This document shows positions 32,183-42,622 of a stretch of 64,000 bases of DNA, one piece after another. The stretch's first letter is position 1, and every line of letters starts with the position of its first letter. The notes under the pieces were generated by a model, which was given only the letters and a program-made list of their open reading frames with translations, did not search any database and was not told the DNA's origin. The stretch is from positions 236,507,761 through 236,571,760 of the forward strand of contig NC_081180.1 in assembly GCF_029867415.1 (NCBI RefSeq), read 5' to 3'. The position numbers and the translations under genes were made by a program. This DNA comes from Vicia villosa. Taxonomy: Eukaryota > Streptophyta > Magnoliopsida > Fabales > Fabaceae.

Positions 32183-33922
32183 ATGGCTTCCGGACCTAAA
32201 GGGGCTCACAATAGAGCTCCAGTTTTCAACGGTGAAAACTATGGCTATTGGAAGGATTGTATGTGTGTCCACATCAATGCAATTGATAGGAACATCTGGA
32301 CAGCTATTGTCAATGGTCCCTTTCAGATCACCATGACAAATGCAGCTGGTGCAGTTGTTCCAAAACCAGAAAATACTTGGGATGCTGAAGATGAAAACAG
32401 ATATGCATACGATTGGAAAGCGAGAAACATTCTAATCTCAGCTCTAGGAGTTGATGAATACTATCGCGTTTCCCATTGTAGATCAGCTAAAGCTATGTGG
32501 GACACATTGCAAGTTGCCCACGAGGGAACGAATGATGTCAAACTAGCTAGGATCAATATGTTAACTCAAGAGTTCGAACTCTTCCACATGGAAGATGGTG
32601 AATCCATCGAAAACATGCAGAAGAGATTCGTTCATCTGAAAAATCGGTTAAATTCTCTTGATAGACCTGTTTCCAATGCAGTTGCTACTAACAAAATCTT
32701 AAGATGTTTGAATAGGGAATGGCAACCCAAAGTTACAGCAATAAAGGAAGCAAATGATCTAAACACTTTAGACATCACAACTCTATTTGGTAAACTAGAG
32801 GAACATGAACAACACCTTAAATGCCTTGACATGCATGAGAAAAGGACAAAGAAAAAAAAGAACATGGAGAAAGAGGTAGAGAAGAAGTCAATAGCTCTAA
32901 AAGCTTCGAGCTCCAAGACCTCAAAACGAGAGCCAAAGGATAGTGACACAAGTGATGACGAAGACTCCGATGATGAGGAAATGGGACTGTTTGTGCGAAG
33001 ATACAACAAATATCTAAGGAAAAATGGAGCAAAACATTCTGACAAAGGCTTGATCAACTATAGAAAGCAATCAAACATGTTCAAACAAGATGACGACAAC
33101 AAGGGAAAAATCAAAGGTCTTTGCTTCAATTGTGGGAAAGCCGGTCACTACAAACCGGATTGTCCATACCTTAAGAAAGAAAGGGAGAAGAACCAAAGCA
33201 AAGGTCATAACAAATCTAAAAGAGCCTACATAGCATGGGAAAGTGATTCATCTAGTGAAAGCTCATCAAGCGATGAAGAAGAATCAGCAAACCTATGTTT
33301 CATGGCTCATCAACACAAGAAAAAGAAAGCTGTAAGTCATCTTAAACCTGAACTCGTAGATAAGGTATCTCATTCTCAACTAAAACTTGCTTTTGAAGAA
33401 TTACATAGAGATGCAATTAAAGCTTTCAAACTTTTGGCTTCAAATAAGAAAATATTTTCATATCTTGAATCAAAAGTTGAGAAAACCGAAAAGGATATGG
33501 AAGCTTTAAAGCAATCTATGCTAGACATTCAAAAGGATAAAGTTGAAATAGATCCTACATCATGGTTTGGTTGTGAGACATGTCACATTTGGCAAAAAGA
33601 AGTAAGAGATCTAAAAGCCAAGTTAGACAAGGCTCTACAACCAAAAGTGACTTTTGCGGTTAATCCAAACAAGTTCAAAAGATCGTATACTCCTTTATAT
33701 AGTAAATACACTTTTGTACCAAAAGTATCAACTAGCAAAACTCCATATTCTCATCATATTACCTGTCATTATTGTTGCAAAAAGGGACATACCATTGAAA
33801 AATGCAAATTTAGGAGAATTTTAGTTCCTAAAGGAGTATTTCAATGGTTGCCTAAGTGCAACAATGCCTGTACTCACCATCTAGGACCCAATGAAGATTG
33901 GGGACCTTCCACTCTAAATTAA
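32183..33922 (+). CDS. gag: Gag polyprotein of SIRE-type element (579 aa)
   Basis: The ATG at 32183 (MASGPKG...) is the first ATG after the primer site; the open frame extends upstream only through non-ATG codons. Residues 1-230 look like the copia gag domain (APVFNGENYGYWKDCMCVHI; later FELFHMEDGESIENMQKRF). A Lys-rich and then an acidic Ser/Asp/Glu region follow. A CCHC zinc knuckle CFNCGKAGHYKPDC lies near residue 314, an acidic Ser stretch near 350-375, a predicted coiled coil near 410-460, and a second knuckle CHYCCKKGHTIEKC near 528. It is the capsid/nucleocapsid precursor that packages element RNA. It ends with its own stop and no pol follows. The frame is intact, so it could be translated. 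Confidence 0.9.
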   Translation: MASGPKGAHNRAPVFNGENYGYWKDCMCVHINAIDRNIWTAIVNGPFQITMTNAAGAVVPKPENTWDAEDENRYAYDWKARNILISALGVDEYYRVSHCRSAKAMWDTLQVAHEGTNDVKLARINMLTQEFELFHMEDGESIENMQKRFVHLKNRLNSLDRPVSNAVATNKILRCLNREWQPKVTAIKEANDLNTLDITTLFGKLEEHEQHLKCLDMHEKRTKKKKNMEKEVEKKSIALKASSSKTSKREPKDSDTSDDEDSDDEEMGLFVRRYNKYLRKNGAKHSDKGLINYRKQSNMFKQDDDNKGKIKGLCFNCGKAGHYKPDCPYLKKEREKNQSKGHNKSKRAYIAWESDSSSESSSSDEEESANLCFMAHQHKKKKAVSHLKPELVDKVSHSQLKLAFEELHRDAIKAFKLLASNKKIFSYLESKVEKTEKDMEALKQSMLDIQKDKVEIDPTSWFGCETCHIWQKEVRDLKAKLDKALQPKVTFAVNPNKFKRSYTPLYSKYTFVPKVSTSKTPYSHHITCHYCCKKGHTIEKCKFRRILVPKGVFQWLPKCNNACTHHLGPNEDWGPSTLN

Positions 33923-34600
33923 TCTTTGTAGGAAAAGTGTCTTGACATCGCCGAAAGGTGGTGGTCTCTTGATAGCTGATGATCAAGACACATAAAAGGA
34001 AGACATATCACTTTTGGTATGTCATCTATGAAGAACTACTCTTAGCAAAGGAAATGCAAGTGACCTGGCCACCACAAATGTATAAGATACATCACAAATA
34101 CAAGTTGACCCGAAAAACACAAAGGACTCATTACTTGTTGTGAAATTGGCAAATTGCATCGCAAGAAGATTTAAACCTATTCTAAGTAGAATAATGTTTG
34201 GGACCCTGTCCCGCATCCGGGAGAACATCAAGTAATCGAGACTAGATGAGTTTTTCGCAAAATCAAGCAATCAAGTTATGAAACATTCTATCAAGACAAT
34301 TCATCATCAAATCTAGGAGTATGGCACACTAACAAGAGGACTCCACACAATGATTACAAAACACCTACATATTGAGAAAGCGGTAACATGTTTATTATTC
34401 ACTTCCAAAAATTTTATTGATGCTATAATATGCTATCAATTAACATGCTTATAGTGACTTCATGTGTTCTTATCTACTCTTCTCAATTACATATGTATAT
34501 GTGTTCATCATTTTCATTCATAACATACAATGTTTGGGCATTCAAGCAAATGACAAAGCAAAAATACATCATATAGAAACATTTCTAAGGCATTTTCATC
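33923..34600 (+). other. non-coding stretch where pol is expected
   Basis: No protease, integrase, RT or RNase H motif is seen in any frame. In complete SIRE-type elements pol occupies this position. The sequence is AT-rich without obvious repeats. Confidence 0.6.
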
Positions 34601-34612
34601 ATTTAAGGGAAC

Positions 34613-34822
34613 TTAGGTCGACCTACTCTGTATTTGAGTCGACCTACAGAAGAATTTTCTTTACAGAAACTAAAAAGGTCCAGTTGCGTCGACCTACTCA
34701 TAATCTAGGTCGACCTAAATTGGTCATTTTTTATGTTACTTCTGTTAGGTCGACCCAGCCTCACTTTAGGTCGACCTACTGCTGTTATTTTTCCAGATTT
34801 GGGTCTGTTAGGTCGACCCGAC
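34613..34822 (+). promoter_or_regulatory. TAGGTCGACCTA cluster upstream of the env-like ORF
   Basis: Seven GTCGAC-centred motifs (TTAGGTCGACCTA, GAGTCGACCTA, TGCGTCGACCTA, CTAGGTCGACCTAA, TTAGGTCGACCCA, TTAGGTCGACCTA, TTAGGTCGACCCG) are arranged in pairs, as in the LTRs. The last lies about 130 bp before the ATG of the env-like ORF. A TATA-like TCTATAAGT (34910) and a CT-rich leader follow. This resembles the promoter layout of the LTR. Regulatory function is inferred. Confidence 0.6.
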
Positions 34823-34951
34823 CCATTCTCATTCATTCAAAACATTCTATTTTTTCAATCCCTCTCATTCTCATCACATTTGGTACGGCTAACCCTAATT
34901 CCTCAAAGTTCTATAAGTGTCAAAATCTCTCTCTCTCAAATCTTCAACAAC

Positions 34952-36094
34952 ATGCCTCCAAAATCAAGAAAGGGAAAGGAAATTGCATCAAGTTCATCTT
35001 CTCAACCGGTAAGTGCTTTAACTCTTGTTCATCCGGATTGCAAAGATAATTTTGAAAAGTGGCAAATGAAAAGGAAGGTTGTCAAACAATATATCTATAA
35101 TCAACATGTTGCCAAGCACATGCATATTCCAAATGTGGTCGATTTGGTTCAACACCAAAATATTCATACACTTTTGGATTGTGCTACACCGTATTGTGAG
35201 AATACCATTAGGGCATTCTATGCTGGTTTCACAAGAGAGGAGGGCTGTAATTTTAGATTTAAAATGGGGTCAAAATCCCATATTGTCGACAAACGGGCAT
35301 GGATAAGTATATTCGGCCTTACACTTTTGGGAGATGAAGTTCGCATTGAAGACGGTGACATTCCGGCAAATTATGATCATGTCGCCTATATGAAATCCAT
35401 TCTCAAAGATCCTGCTGTTCTTGACAAGCAAAATGAATCAATCACAGCTGGGCATCTAAGAAGAGACCCTAGGCTTCTCAACTGGATCATCTCAAGGGTA
35501 ATCCGACCACGAGCAGGGGGATTTTCAAGGATTGAACGTAACGAAGTGGTGTTAATGTATCTGATTCAAAACAGAACTCGTGTGCATTGGCCACACTTTC
35601 TAACTGCTAAGTTTAAGGAAGTAAAGCAGAAGACTACGGCTTTATGTTATGGTTCGATTATTCAAACTATTGTGAACCACTTTGGCATGAATCTTGATGG
35701 ATTGCCGTACATTCACTTGAAACAGAATAAAGATTTCTCTCAAACAACCTTAACCCTCATGGGATATCATTGGGATCCAATTAGGAAAACCTATTATCTC
35801 ATTCAGAAAGGATCGGGAAAAGTCATCTACAATTACGATGATCCTACGGAATTTGGTCATATTCCTGAGAATGAAGAAGAAGGCAATGATCATGAAATTG
35901 CCAATGATGAGGATCACAACATGGAAGATGCTGCCAATTACATGGATTCAAATTGGCAATATGTACCTCCTCAAGAGGAAGAAATTCCTTGGGGATACAC
36001 TGCTCCACCTCCTCCTGATCAATCCAACATAGTATCTATGCTTGAAGTTATGCAACTTCAACAACAGCAGAACTTTGAAACACAGCAGCTTTAG
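34952..36094 (+). pseudogene. env-like / putative plant transposon protein ORF (380 aa), probably prematurely stopped
   Basis: The ATG at 34952 (MPPKSRKGKEIASSSSSQ) starts a frame to a TAG at 36092. The N-terminus is basic and Ser-rich. The central region (residues about 40-250: FEKWQMKRKVV, RAFYAGFTREEGCNFRF, ESITAGHLRRDPRLLNWIIS, VLMYLIQNRTRVHWPHF) resembles the 'putative plant transposon protein' domain of env-like ORFs in SIRE and Athila elements. An acidic and then Gln-rich tail follows. Gln-rich coding sequence continues past the stop, and another frame (to 36380, ending in an Arg/Gly-rich RGRGRRGRR) stays open, so a nonsense change and a frameshift are likely. No clear transmembrane segment or signal peptide. 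Role unknown. Confidence 0.7.
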
Positions 36095-36798
36095 TTCCAA
36101 ACCATGCAGCAGCTTCAACAAGATAGGTATGATGAACAACAACGTCAATATCAATCGCTATATAGTTTTGGTTCAAGACCACAAAAGCGATTTTGAGACT
36201 TTTGCCTCCAACTCTACTCTAAGACAGAATCAGTTTGAGGAAACGGCATTGCATCGTCATGCAAACATAAGTCAAAGCTTCAACACTCTTAACATGTCTG
36301 TGATGGATCTGTTGGAACAAGTTGAAGAAGATCGACCTCACACATTTCAAAGAGGAAGAGGAAGAAGGGGCAGGCGTTAGGATGGATTCTTCATCATATC
36401 ATCATTTCATTGCATTTCATTTCATTAAGCATTATGTTAAAATTCTATATGATGTAGTACCTTTTGTGTTGTTTTCTATAAATCTCTTGGACTACTATGT
36501 ATGTTGTGGTGTTTCTTTAAAACATGTTTGGCTATTATTGGTTCACTATCTACATGCTATCTATTACTATGAATGCCGATATTTTCTTTATATTTCTCTT
36601 GTTACTCTCCTATTCTGTTTCTTTGTTCCTCTTTTTGATGTTGTCAAAGGGGGAGATAGATGCAATAGATGCTGAGTGTACGGGGGAGTTTTGTGAAGAG
36701 ATTGCTTGGTTGAGAGATAGATGCTGGATGTACGGGGGAGCCTTGTTGAGTCTTTATCACTTACTACCAAAGTTTTGACTATTGGTTTGCCATCATCA

Positions 36799-36811
36799 AA
36801 AAGGGGGAGTA
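36799..36811 (+). other. polypurine tract of the SIRE-type element
   Basis: AAAAGGGGGAGT directly precedes the 3' LTR start at 36812. A second AAAGGGGGAGA lies at about 36648. Confidence 0.8.
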
Positions 36812-38233
36812 TGTGAATACAAGATTACACTCAAAGATGTTTTTGATTCATGGCAAACTCAAATAAGCATTCAAACAACAAGGCGGAAGCAGAAAACTCA
36901 AAGAAAAGCAAGCATTGATCACTCATGACAGTACAGGTTGATCTGCTATGCATATAGGTCGACTCAACACAAGCAGAACAAGAAGAATGCAGAAAATCAG
37001 TAGTTAGGTCGACCTACACAACAACTAGGTCGACCTAATCTGAGAAAATGTCCCCAGAATGCATTTGAAGAAGATTCTGGTCGACCTACTCCTTAAACAG
37101 GTCGACCTAACTGGGAGCAAAATTCTGCAAGCTCTGCTAGGTCGACCTAAGCACTACAAGAGGTCGACCTAACTGATCAAGAATGCCAAAAATTCTGTTT
37201 CTCTCATCTCCAACTGTTAAGCTATCATATATATTGTCCAAGGTTCATCATTCAAAACAACACCAACGACTGAAAGATACATAAACGCTTCTCATCTTCG
37301 TTCTTCATCATCTCCAACACAATTACACATAATCATTCTTGCGTTGCGGGTTAGTGATGAGTTCGATAACGTCCATGGAACGGAATTGAAGATTCCTAGT
37401 GGGTGAAGGTTTGTGGGGTTTTTTGGTGAATAAAATCTGCGGGTTTTGTCCTCCACGACGGGTGGTTCTTGGGGGTTTTTATCAAGAGGCGTTCATTGAG
37501 GATTCGGCTGAGTGTAACGATTGAGGAACGGGGAGTTCAAGGAATCAAGACACTGCAGAAGGGAATCAAAGTGAAGCTCTTGGATAACCTTGATCTTGCT
37601 CAAGATTAAGGGGGAAGAAGATTCAAAGGATCGACATAATTGGTTTATCGTTTATCGCTTTGTTATCTTCTTTGTATATACTACTTTCAACATTAATGAA
37701 AGATTACCCAATTTCAGTTTAGAATTGGGGGCAGACGTAGTCGTAGCGAGGACGATCGACGAACTGCCTAAAGAAATATCGTGTTCTTGTCGCTTTTACT
37801 TTTTCATTTACATTCTGTTCATATTTGGTTATAATAGCAAATTGATCAACGATTCGAGTGTTAAGATTGTGAATTAAGAACTTACATAAACATCACAATC
37901 CACCACACATTGAATCACCTTCAATTTGATCATTATCACCAAGTGTTTGTATATTTGTTTCTATCAATTTTACTGCATTGCAAACATTGTCCATCATACA
38001 AGAAGTTAATCTGATTTTCAATAAGAGCAACGCTTTGATTCTGCAACGTATACTCTTATCACCTACCTCAAGTCTTTGACTGGTTTTTTAAACACATATA
38101 TAATCGTTTCGATAGTGGTTCGGAATAGACGCGAGTCGATTCAGAATCACTTCCGCTGAAAAGTCGTTTAACTCCGTAAAACTGTGAACGATCTATTCAC
38201 CCCCCCTCTAGATCCTAAGGCCAGCGTCTAACA
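36812..38233 (+). repeat. 3' LTR of the SIRE-type element (1422 bp)
   Basis: It is nearly identical to the 5' LTR but lacks 61 bp within the palindrome cluster. The missing segment is bounded by TAGGTCGACCTAC repeats, consistent with recombination or slippage between palindromes. The cluster here is at 36956-37171. Confidence 0.92.
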
Positions 38234-38378
38234 GGCACCACCACCACATGGTGAATGAATGCATGCATAATTCTTAAAGAAGTTTGAACTATCGTGTAAG
38301 CGTTGATGGTTCGGAAGAGAATGAAGCCTGAGATTGCTATAAGAAGGAGAAAAAAGTAATACTTTTCATGATATTCAT
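38234..38378 (-). pseudogene. small secreted peptide X, copy 1, N-terminal half
   Basis: The minus-strand ATG (38378) gives MNIMKSITFF like the intact paralogue MNIIKSVTFF. A 2-bp length difference in the following pyrimidine run then puts a TAG at codon 14. The nucleotide match continues through the signal-peptide and CysProProCys region to the GGCAC target site at 38234. The copy thus carries a frameshift, a 7.6-kb insertion in the ORF and a CACTA insertion just upstream of its TATA box. Confidence 0.65.
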
Positions 38379-38481
38379 GATAATGAATTGATCAAGATTA
38401 AAGTTAAGAGGAGGATGAATTGATGAAGAGTTAAGTTGAGAGGAGGAAGAATTGATGAATATTAAACTTAATGGATTGAGG

Positions 38482-38490
38482 TATTTATAG
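38482..38490 (-). promoter_or_regulatory. TATA box of peptide X copy 1
   Basis: The minus strand reads CTATAAATA, about 104 bp upstream of the ATG and identical in position to the TATA of the intact paralogue (49782-49790). The CACTA terminus lies only about 15 bp further upstream. Confidence 0.6.
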
Positions 38491-38890
38491 AGAAAGGAAT
38501 TGATCACTACTACGGAAAAGGGCTTTAAAAGCACTTTTTCTGGGCTTTAAGAGCGCTTCAAAGCGCTGCCAAAGCCACCGCTGTCGTAGGTAACGACGGC
38601 GTTTTTGAAACTCCAAAAGAGCTCTCGTAGCCCCTGTTAGGAGTAAATTAATGGTAAATTCATGTGTTAATAGAAGTGATTTAGTTTCCAAACCAATGCA
38701 AAATGTGATAAATCCCTAGGTTTTTATTAAGAATTGAACTGAACAAGTTTAGTTCGTGCGTAAAGCAAATCGAATCACTTGTGGATGTTATTGTTGCAGG
38801 TTTAGAGATGAATTGAAGCTTGAGAAGAACATGAGGAGGAAAGAGAGCTGGAAGTCTCAAAGGCAGAAGAAAAAGATGGAAATTGCAAAG

Positions 38891-38980
38891 GGCGCGCCGC
38901 GAGAGTTTCTAGAGCGCGCCGCGAAAACATCTCTGTTTTGAAGCGCGCCGCGCCAGTCCGATGCCGCGCCGCGGCCTCGG
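38891..38980 (+). repeat. GGCGCGCCGCG cluster in Athila LTR
   Basis: Four motifs, GGGCGCGCCGCG, GAGCGCGCCGCG, AAGCGCGCCGCGCC and CCGCGCCGCGG, arranged as two pairs. It is strongly GC-rich in an otherwise AT-rich LTR and ends about 20 bp before the TATA-like site. The same cluster is at 44431-44520 (3' LTR) and 54478-54565 (Athila element 2). Confidence 0.88.
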
Positions 38981-38999
38981 CGTTAAAAGCCCAAAACTT

Positions 39000-39010
39000 C
39001 TATTTAAAAG
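39000..39010 (+). promoter_or_regulatory. probable TATA box of the Athila LTR
   Basis: CTATTTAAAAG is followed by a purine-rich leader. It is conserved in all three Athila LTR copies (also about 44540 and 54589). Confidence 0.55.
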
Positions 39011-39790
39011 CCCTAGCTTCCAAGAGAAAGAAGAACTTTGTGAAGAGCGAAATTAGGAGAGCAATCTGAAGGTGCAGCCACAATCATCAATTGAAGACCA
39101 ATTCTCTATCAAGCGAAGACATTCCTTTGATGAAGATGAATTCTTCCATTAATCTTTGTGTGTTCTTCATGTCTATGGAGAGCTAAACCCCTCGTGTTGA
39201 ATCTAAGGTAGTAGTTAACCTATGAATATACAATATCATTAATTAATTCCTGTGAACAATTATTTGAATTCATTATCAATAAGAAATCTTGTTTTTATTC
39301 TTAAATTATCGTTGAATCTTTGATCGAAAGAAAGGATTTAACTTTTGCCCTAGGTTACTATATTGATTCAATTGCAATTTGCAGAGATGAAATTGTAATT
39401 GGGTTTTCATAATTATCGTTCTTAATTACTATTATCGTTATTGATATTTGGAGAGATCGAATCTCATACCGATAAAAGTTATCTAATTTGATTTGCAGAC
39501 ATGGAATCTTATTTGAGGATAAGTGAAGATAATGATTTAAATGATTGTTCAATTGTGAATTAATTGATAATTGTATAGGAATAGGTTGATGAACCCTAAG
39601 GTTCAACATATTTCTCTAATCGTTAACAACAGTTCATTACTCGCTTTTAATTTATTGTTTACTTTTGATATTATTAGAACTCAATTTTCCTAACTCAAAA
39701 TAAACAACTATAGAACGGCAGTGATATTAACCAATCCCTGTGGATACGATATATTACCGAAAATATTTACCCACAAATACTTTCAACAAA

Positions 39791-39810
39791 TTGGCGCCGT
39801 TGCCGGGAAC
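39791..39810 (+). other. primer-binding site, tRNA-Asp type
   Basis: TTGGCGCCGTTGCCGGGAAC lies two bases after the LTR end. This is the well-known Athila/Calypso primer site complementary to tRNA-Asp. Confidence 0.85.
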
Positions 39811-39917
39811 TGGTGTCAATATTGCACGCATTGCAATAGTTCTTATTTTGAGTTTTAAGTGTTATTTTCTCTATTTGGTTGGTTCACGTGTTTGCTAGTT
39901 TTTGCAGAAGATCGTGT

Positions 39918-40822
39918 ATGCGCAGCAAAGTTTCTAGCGATCAACTTCTTTTTGATCCCGAGATCGAAAGGACCGCTAGGAGGTTAAATAGCAAAGCACG
40001 AAGAAGAGCAAACATAGCAAAAGCAAGAGACAACGCAACCGCGACATCGTCACAACAACTTGAAACCATTAACGAGTCGCAAGAAGGATTCTTCTTTCAC
40101 GAACTATTCACGGAGGAAGAACCGGAAGTTTTTATACAACCTACTGTTGTCAACATGGCTGCTAATGGTCCATGTGCTAATAGTCCAAGACTCAATCCTC
40201 AGTTCGCTAGAACTGCCGCCAACGGGCGACCGACAGAACTGAAGACCGGTATCATACAATTGATTTGTGCAAGTCCTTTCGCCGGATTGGACCATGAAGA
40301 CCCGTACACGCATCTTACTCGATTCTATGAGTTAGCAGGTACTACGGGTGTCGCTCAAGCTGATGAGGAAGCATTATTTAAGAGGTTGTTCCCACACTCT
40401 TTGCTATCTAAGGCAAAAGACTGGTATCTGGATCAACCCGAAGCAGTGATGACTAATTGGAACACATTGGAAGAAAAATTTCTGGAAAGGTTTTACTCTC
40501 AAAACCGATTCTTCGAAGCAAAAACAGCAATAGCAGTATTTTCTCAAGGTAGTAATGAATCTTTAAATGAAGCATGGGAAAGGTATAAAGCGATGTTGAG
40601 AAAGTGCAAAGGACACGGCTTTACAGACGTCGATCAAATCCATATGTTCCGTAACGGTCTCACAGCTACAAACAAGACACTTTTGGACGCCACAGCTGGT
40701 GGTTCTCTCATGTCCAAAACACCCGAAGAAGCTACTCAGATAATAGAGCGAATGGCTTTAAATGATCGTCAAGGCAATCATGATCGAACAGTAAGAGATA
40801 AGAAACCGGAGTGTTGGAGCTG
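39918..40822 (+). pseudogene. gag: Gag of Athila element 1, 5' part (frameshifted)
   Basis: The ATG at 39918 gives MRSKVSSDQLLFDPEIERTA. The frame carries the gag/retrotrans-gag domain (FAGLDHEDPYTHLTRFYELA, KDWYLDQPEAV, FLERFYSQNRFFEAKTAI, ESLNEAWERYKAMLRKCKGHG). At about 40806 one C is missing relative to Athila element 2 (AAACCGG versus AAACCCGG). The frame therefore ends at 40821 and the homologous sequence continues in another frame from 40811. Confidence 0.85.
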
Positions 40823-42562
40823 AACAACAGTGATGCTCTACTTGCCCAGAATAAATTGCTAACTTCACAAGTGAAAATTTTGACACAACAAATGTCCAAA
40901 CTACCACAACAACTTAAGGAGCTGAACGGGATAGCTAATTCTTATCAGGTTGCGAAGTGTGAATTATGCAAGGGCAATCATCAAACAGGATTTTGTCCAC
41001 CAGTCCTAGAAGAAGAAGTAAACTACATGAACAACACTCAAGGACCAAGGCAGAATCAATACCAAAATCAGCCATATCAACAGAATTATCCTCCGAGGAA
41101 TAGCAACCAAGGGTATCAACAAAGGCCACCGAATCAAGGGTATCAACAACAAGCCTTCCAACCGTACACTCAACCACCACCACAACAAGGAGGACAATCT
41201 AAGTTGGAAGAGACCATGAATCAATTCATGCAAATGTCAATGACAAATCAGAAGAATCAGGAAGCTGCAATTAAAAATCTGGAAACTCAAGTAGGGCAAC
41301 TGGCTAAACAAATTGCGGCTACTCAGTCAAATGCAACATTCTCCGCCAACACTCAAGATAATCCTAAAGAGCATTGTAAAGCAGTGACGACTAGAACCGG
41401 TCAGAAAGGTGCTGAGAAAGAAGTTGAAATCAATGATACCGAGAAAGAGGATAATAATCAGGCTGCGGAAGATGAGGAGAATGAAATCATAGTGAGCACC
41501 ATGAGCAAAGATGCTGAAAGAGAAATCGATGAGACCAAGAAAGAAAGAGGGATGACAGAGAAAAGAAAAAGTTCTAAGAAAAAGAAGGTAGATCCTGTGA
41601 GACCAAGCCAACATCTACCATACCCCCACGCTCCGTCAAGGTCAGACAATGCCAGGCAATATAACAGGTTTATGAGCATCTTCAAGCAACTCCATATAAA
41701 CATACCATTTGCCGAAGCATTAGAGCAAATGCCCAAATATGCTAAATTTATGAAGAAAATGCTCACAAAGAAAAAGGGATGCGTAGATGAAGAAACTGTG
41801 GTGCATGATGCTCAATGTAGTGCTATAATCCAAAGAACTACTCCAAGAAAGGAATCCGATCCGGGGCGAGTAACCTTACCATTAAATATTGGAGGTAATT
41901 TCACTGGCGATGGGTTAATTGATCTGGGGTCGAGCATCAACCTAATCCCTTTATCCATTGTCAAGAAGCTAGGGAATATTGTGATGAAGCCCACTAGTAT
42001 GACTTTACAACTGGCCGACAAATCTATCACTTCACCCTATGGAGTGATACAGGATCTGCTAATTAAAGTAGACAAATTCTTTTTCCCGGTAGACTTTGTG
42101 GTTGTTGACATGGAAGAAGATCATGAGGTACCTGTGATTCTAGGAAGGCCATTCATGAAAACCGCTCGAATGATGATTGATCTGGATGAAGGGATCATGA
42201 AAATAAGGGTGCAAGATGAAGAAGTAAAATTTAATCTGTTCAAGGCCAAGAAGCATCTTAAGAACAAGAGTGATATCTTCCAAATCGATACAACTGAAGG
42301 AACAACCAAGGAAGACAAAAATCAACCTCCGAGCTACTTCCAAGTTGGACAAGAGGTACTCCTGTGCAACTCAAAACTAAGATGTCTCTCGGGTAAAGCA
42401 ACAACAAAATGGTCTGGACCACTGATAGTAAAAGATATATGCGACCACGGTGCCATTATGGTAGAGAATCCACTGACAAAAGAGAGGAGAACCGTTAATG
42501 GAAGACGGTTAAAAGATTTCTTCGGGGGAGTGGAGCAACATGCACAATTTTTAGTTCCTTGA
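40811..42562 (+). pseudogene. Gag C-terminus, protease and integrase tail of Athila element 1 (pol core deleted)
   Basis: It continues gag after the 1-bp deletion: a CELCKGNHQTGFCPP cysteine motif, a Gln/Tyr/Pro-rich stretch, an acidic Lys-rich linker, then the [11 protein letters not shown] region. The aspartic protease [15 protein letters not shown] lies near residues 371-385, with [17 protein letters not shown] after it. At about 42320 the frame jumps to the integrase tail (GQEVLLCNSKLRCLSG, KWSGPLIV, RRTVNGRRLKDFFGG), equivalent to the last 70 or so residues of the Pol at 57133-60996. The reading frame is open across the deletion junction, so a Gag-PR-INT-tail fusion would be possible but for the upstream frameshift. 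Confidence 0.85.
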
Positions 42563-42572
42563 AAGCATGAAC

Positions 42573-42622
42573 CGTCGAGCCATGAGACGTTAAACGAAGC
42601 ACTTTGTGGGAGGTAACCCACA
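42573..42622 (+). other. two hairpins just downstream of the Athila element 1 coding region
   Basis: CGTC/GACG (42573-42576, 42585-42588) and TGTGGG/CCCACA (42605-42610, 42617-42622) lie 10 bp after the stop. They are conserved with 61012-61062. In hairpin 2 both arms are one base shorter than in the other copy, so pairing is kept. Confidence 0.65.

Larger units (their letters stand above)
30646..38233 (+). mobile_element. SIRE/Maximus-type Ty1-copia element, non-autonomous, 7588 bp, TSD GGCAC
   Basis: The structure is 5' LTR 30646-32127, primer site, gag, a non-coding stretch, palindrome cluster, env-like ORF, polypurine tract, and 3' LTR 36812-38233. GGCAC flanks both ends. Protease, integrase, RT and RNase H are missing altogether between gag (ends 33922) and the env-like leader (from about 34600), so mobility would need proteins from another copy. 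The two LTRs differ by roughly ten substitutions by eye plus a 61-bp deletion, indicating recent insertion. It interrupts a small secreted-peptide ORF. Confidence 0.9.
38635..39788 (+). repeat. 5' LTR of Athila element 1 (1154 bp)
   Basis: TGTTAGGAGTAAATT...AATACTTTCAACA. It holds a GCGCGCCGCG cluster (38891-38980) and a TATA-like CTATTTAAAAG (39000). Confidence 0.92.
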
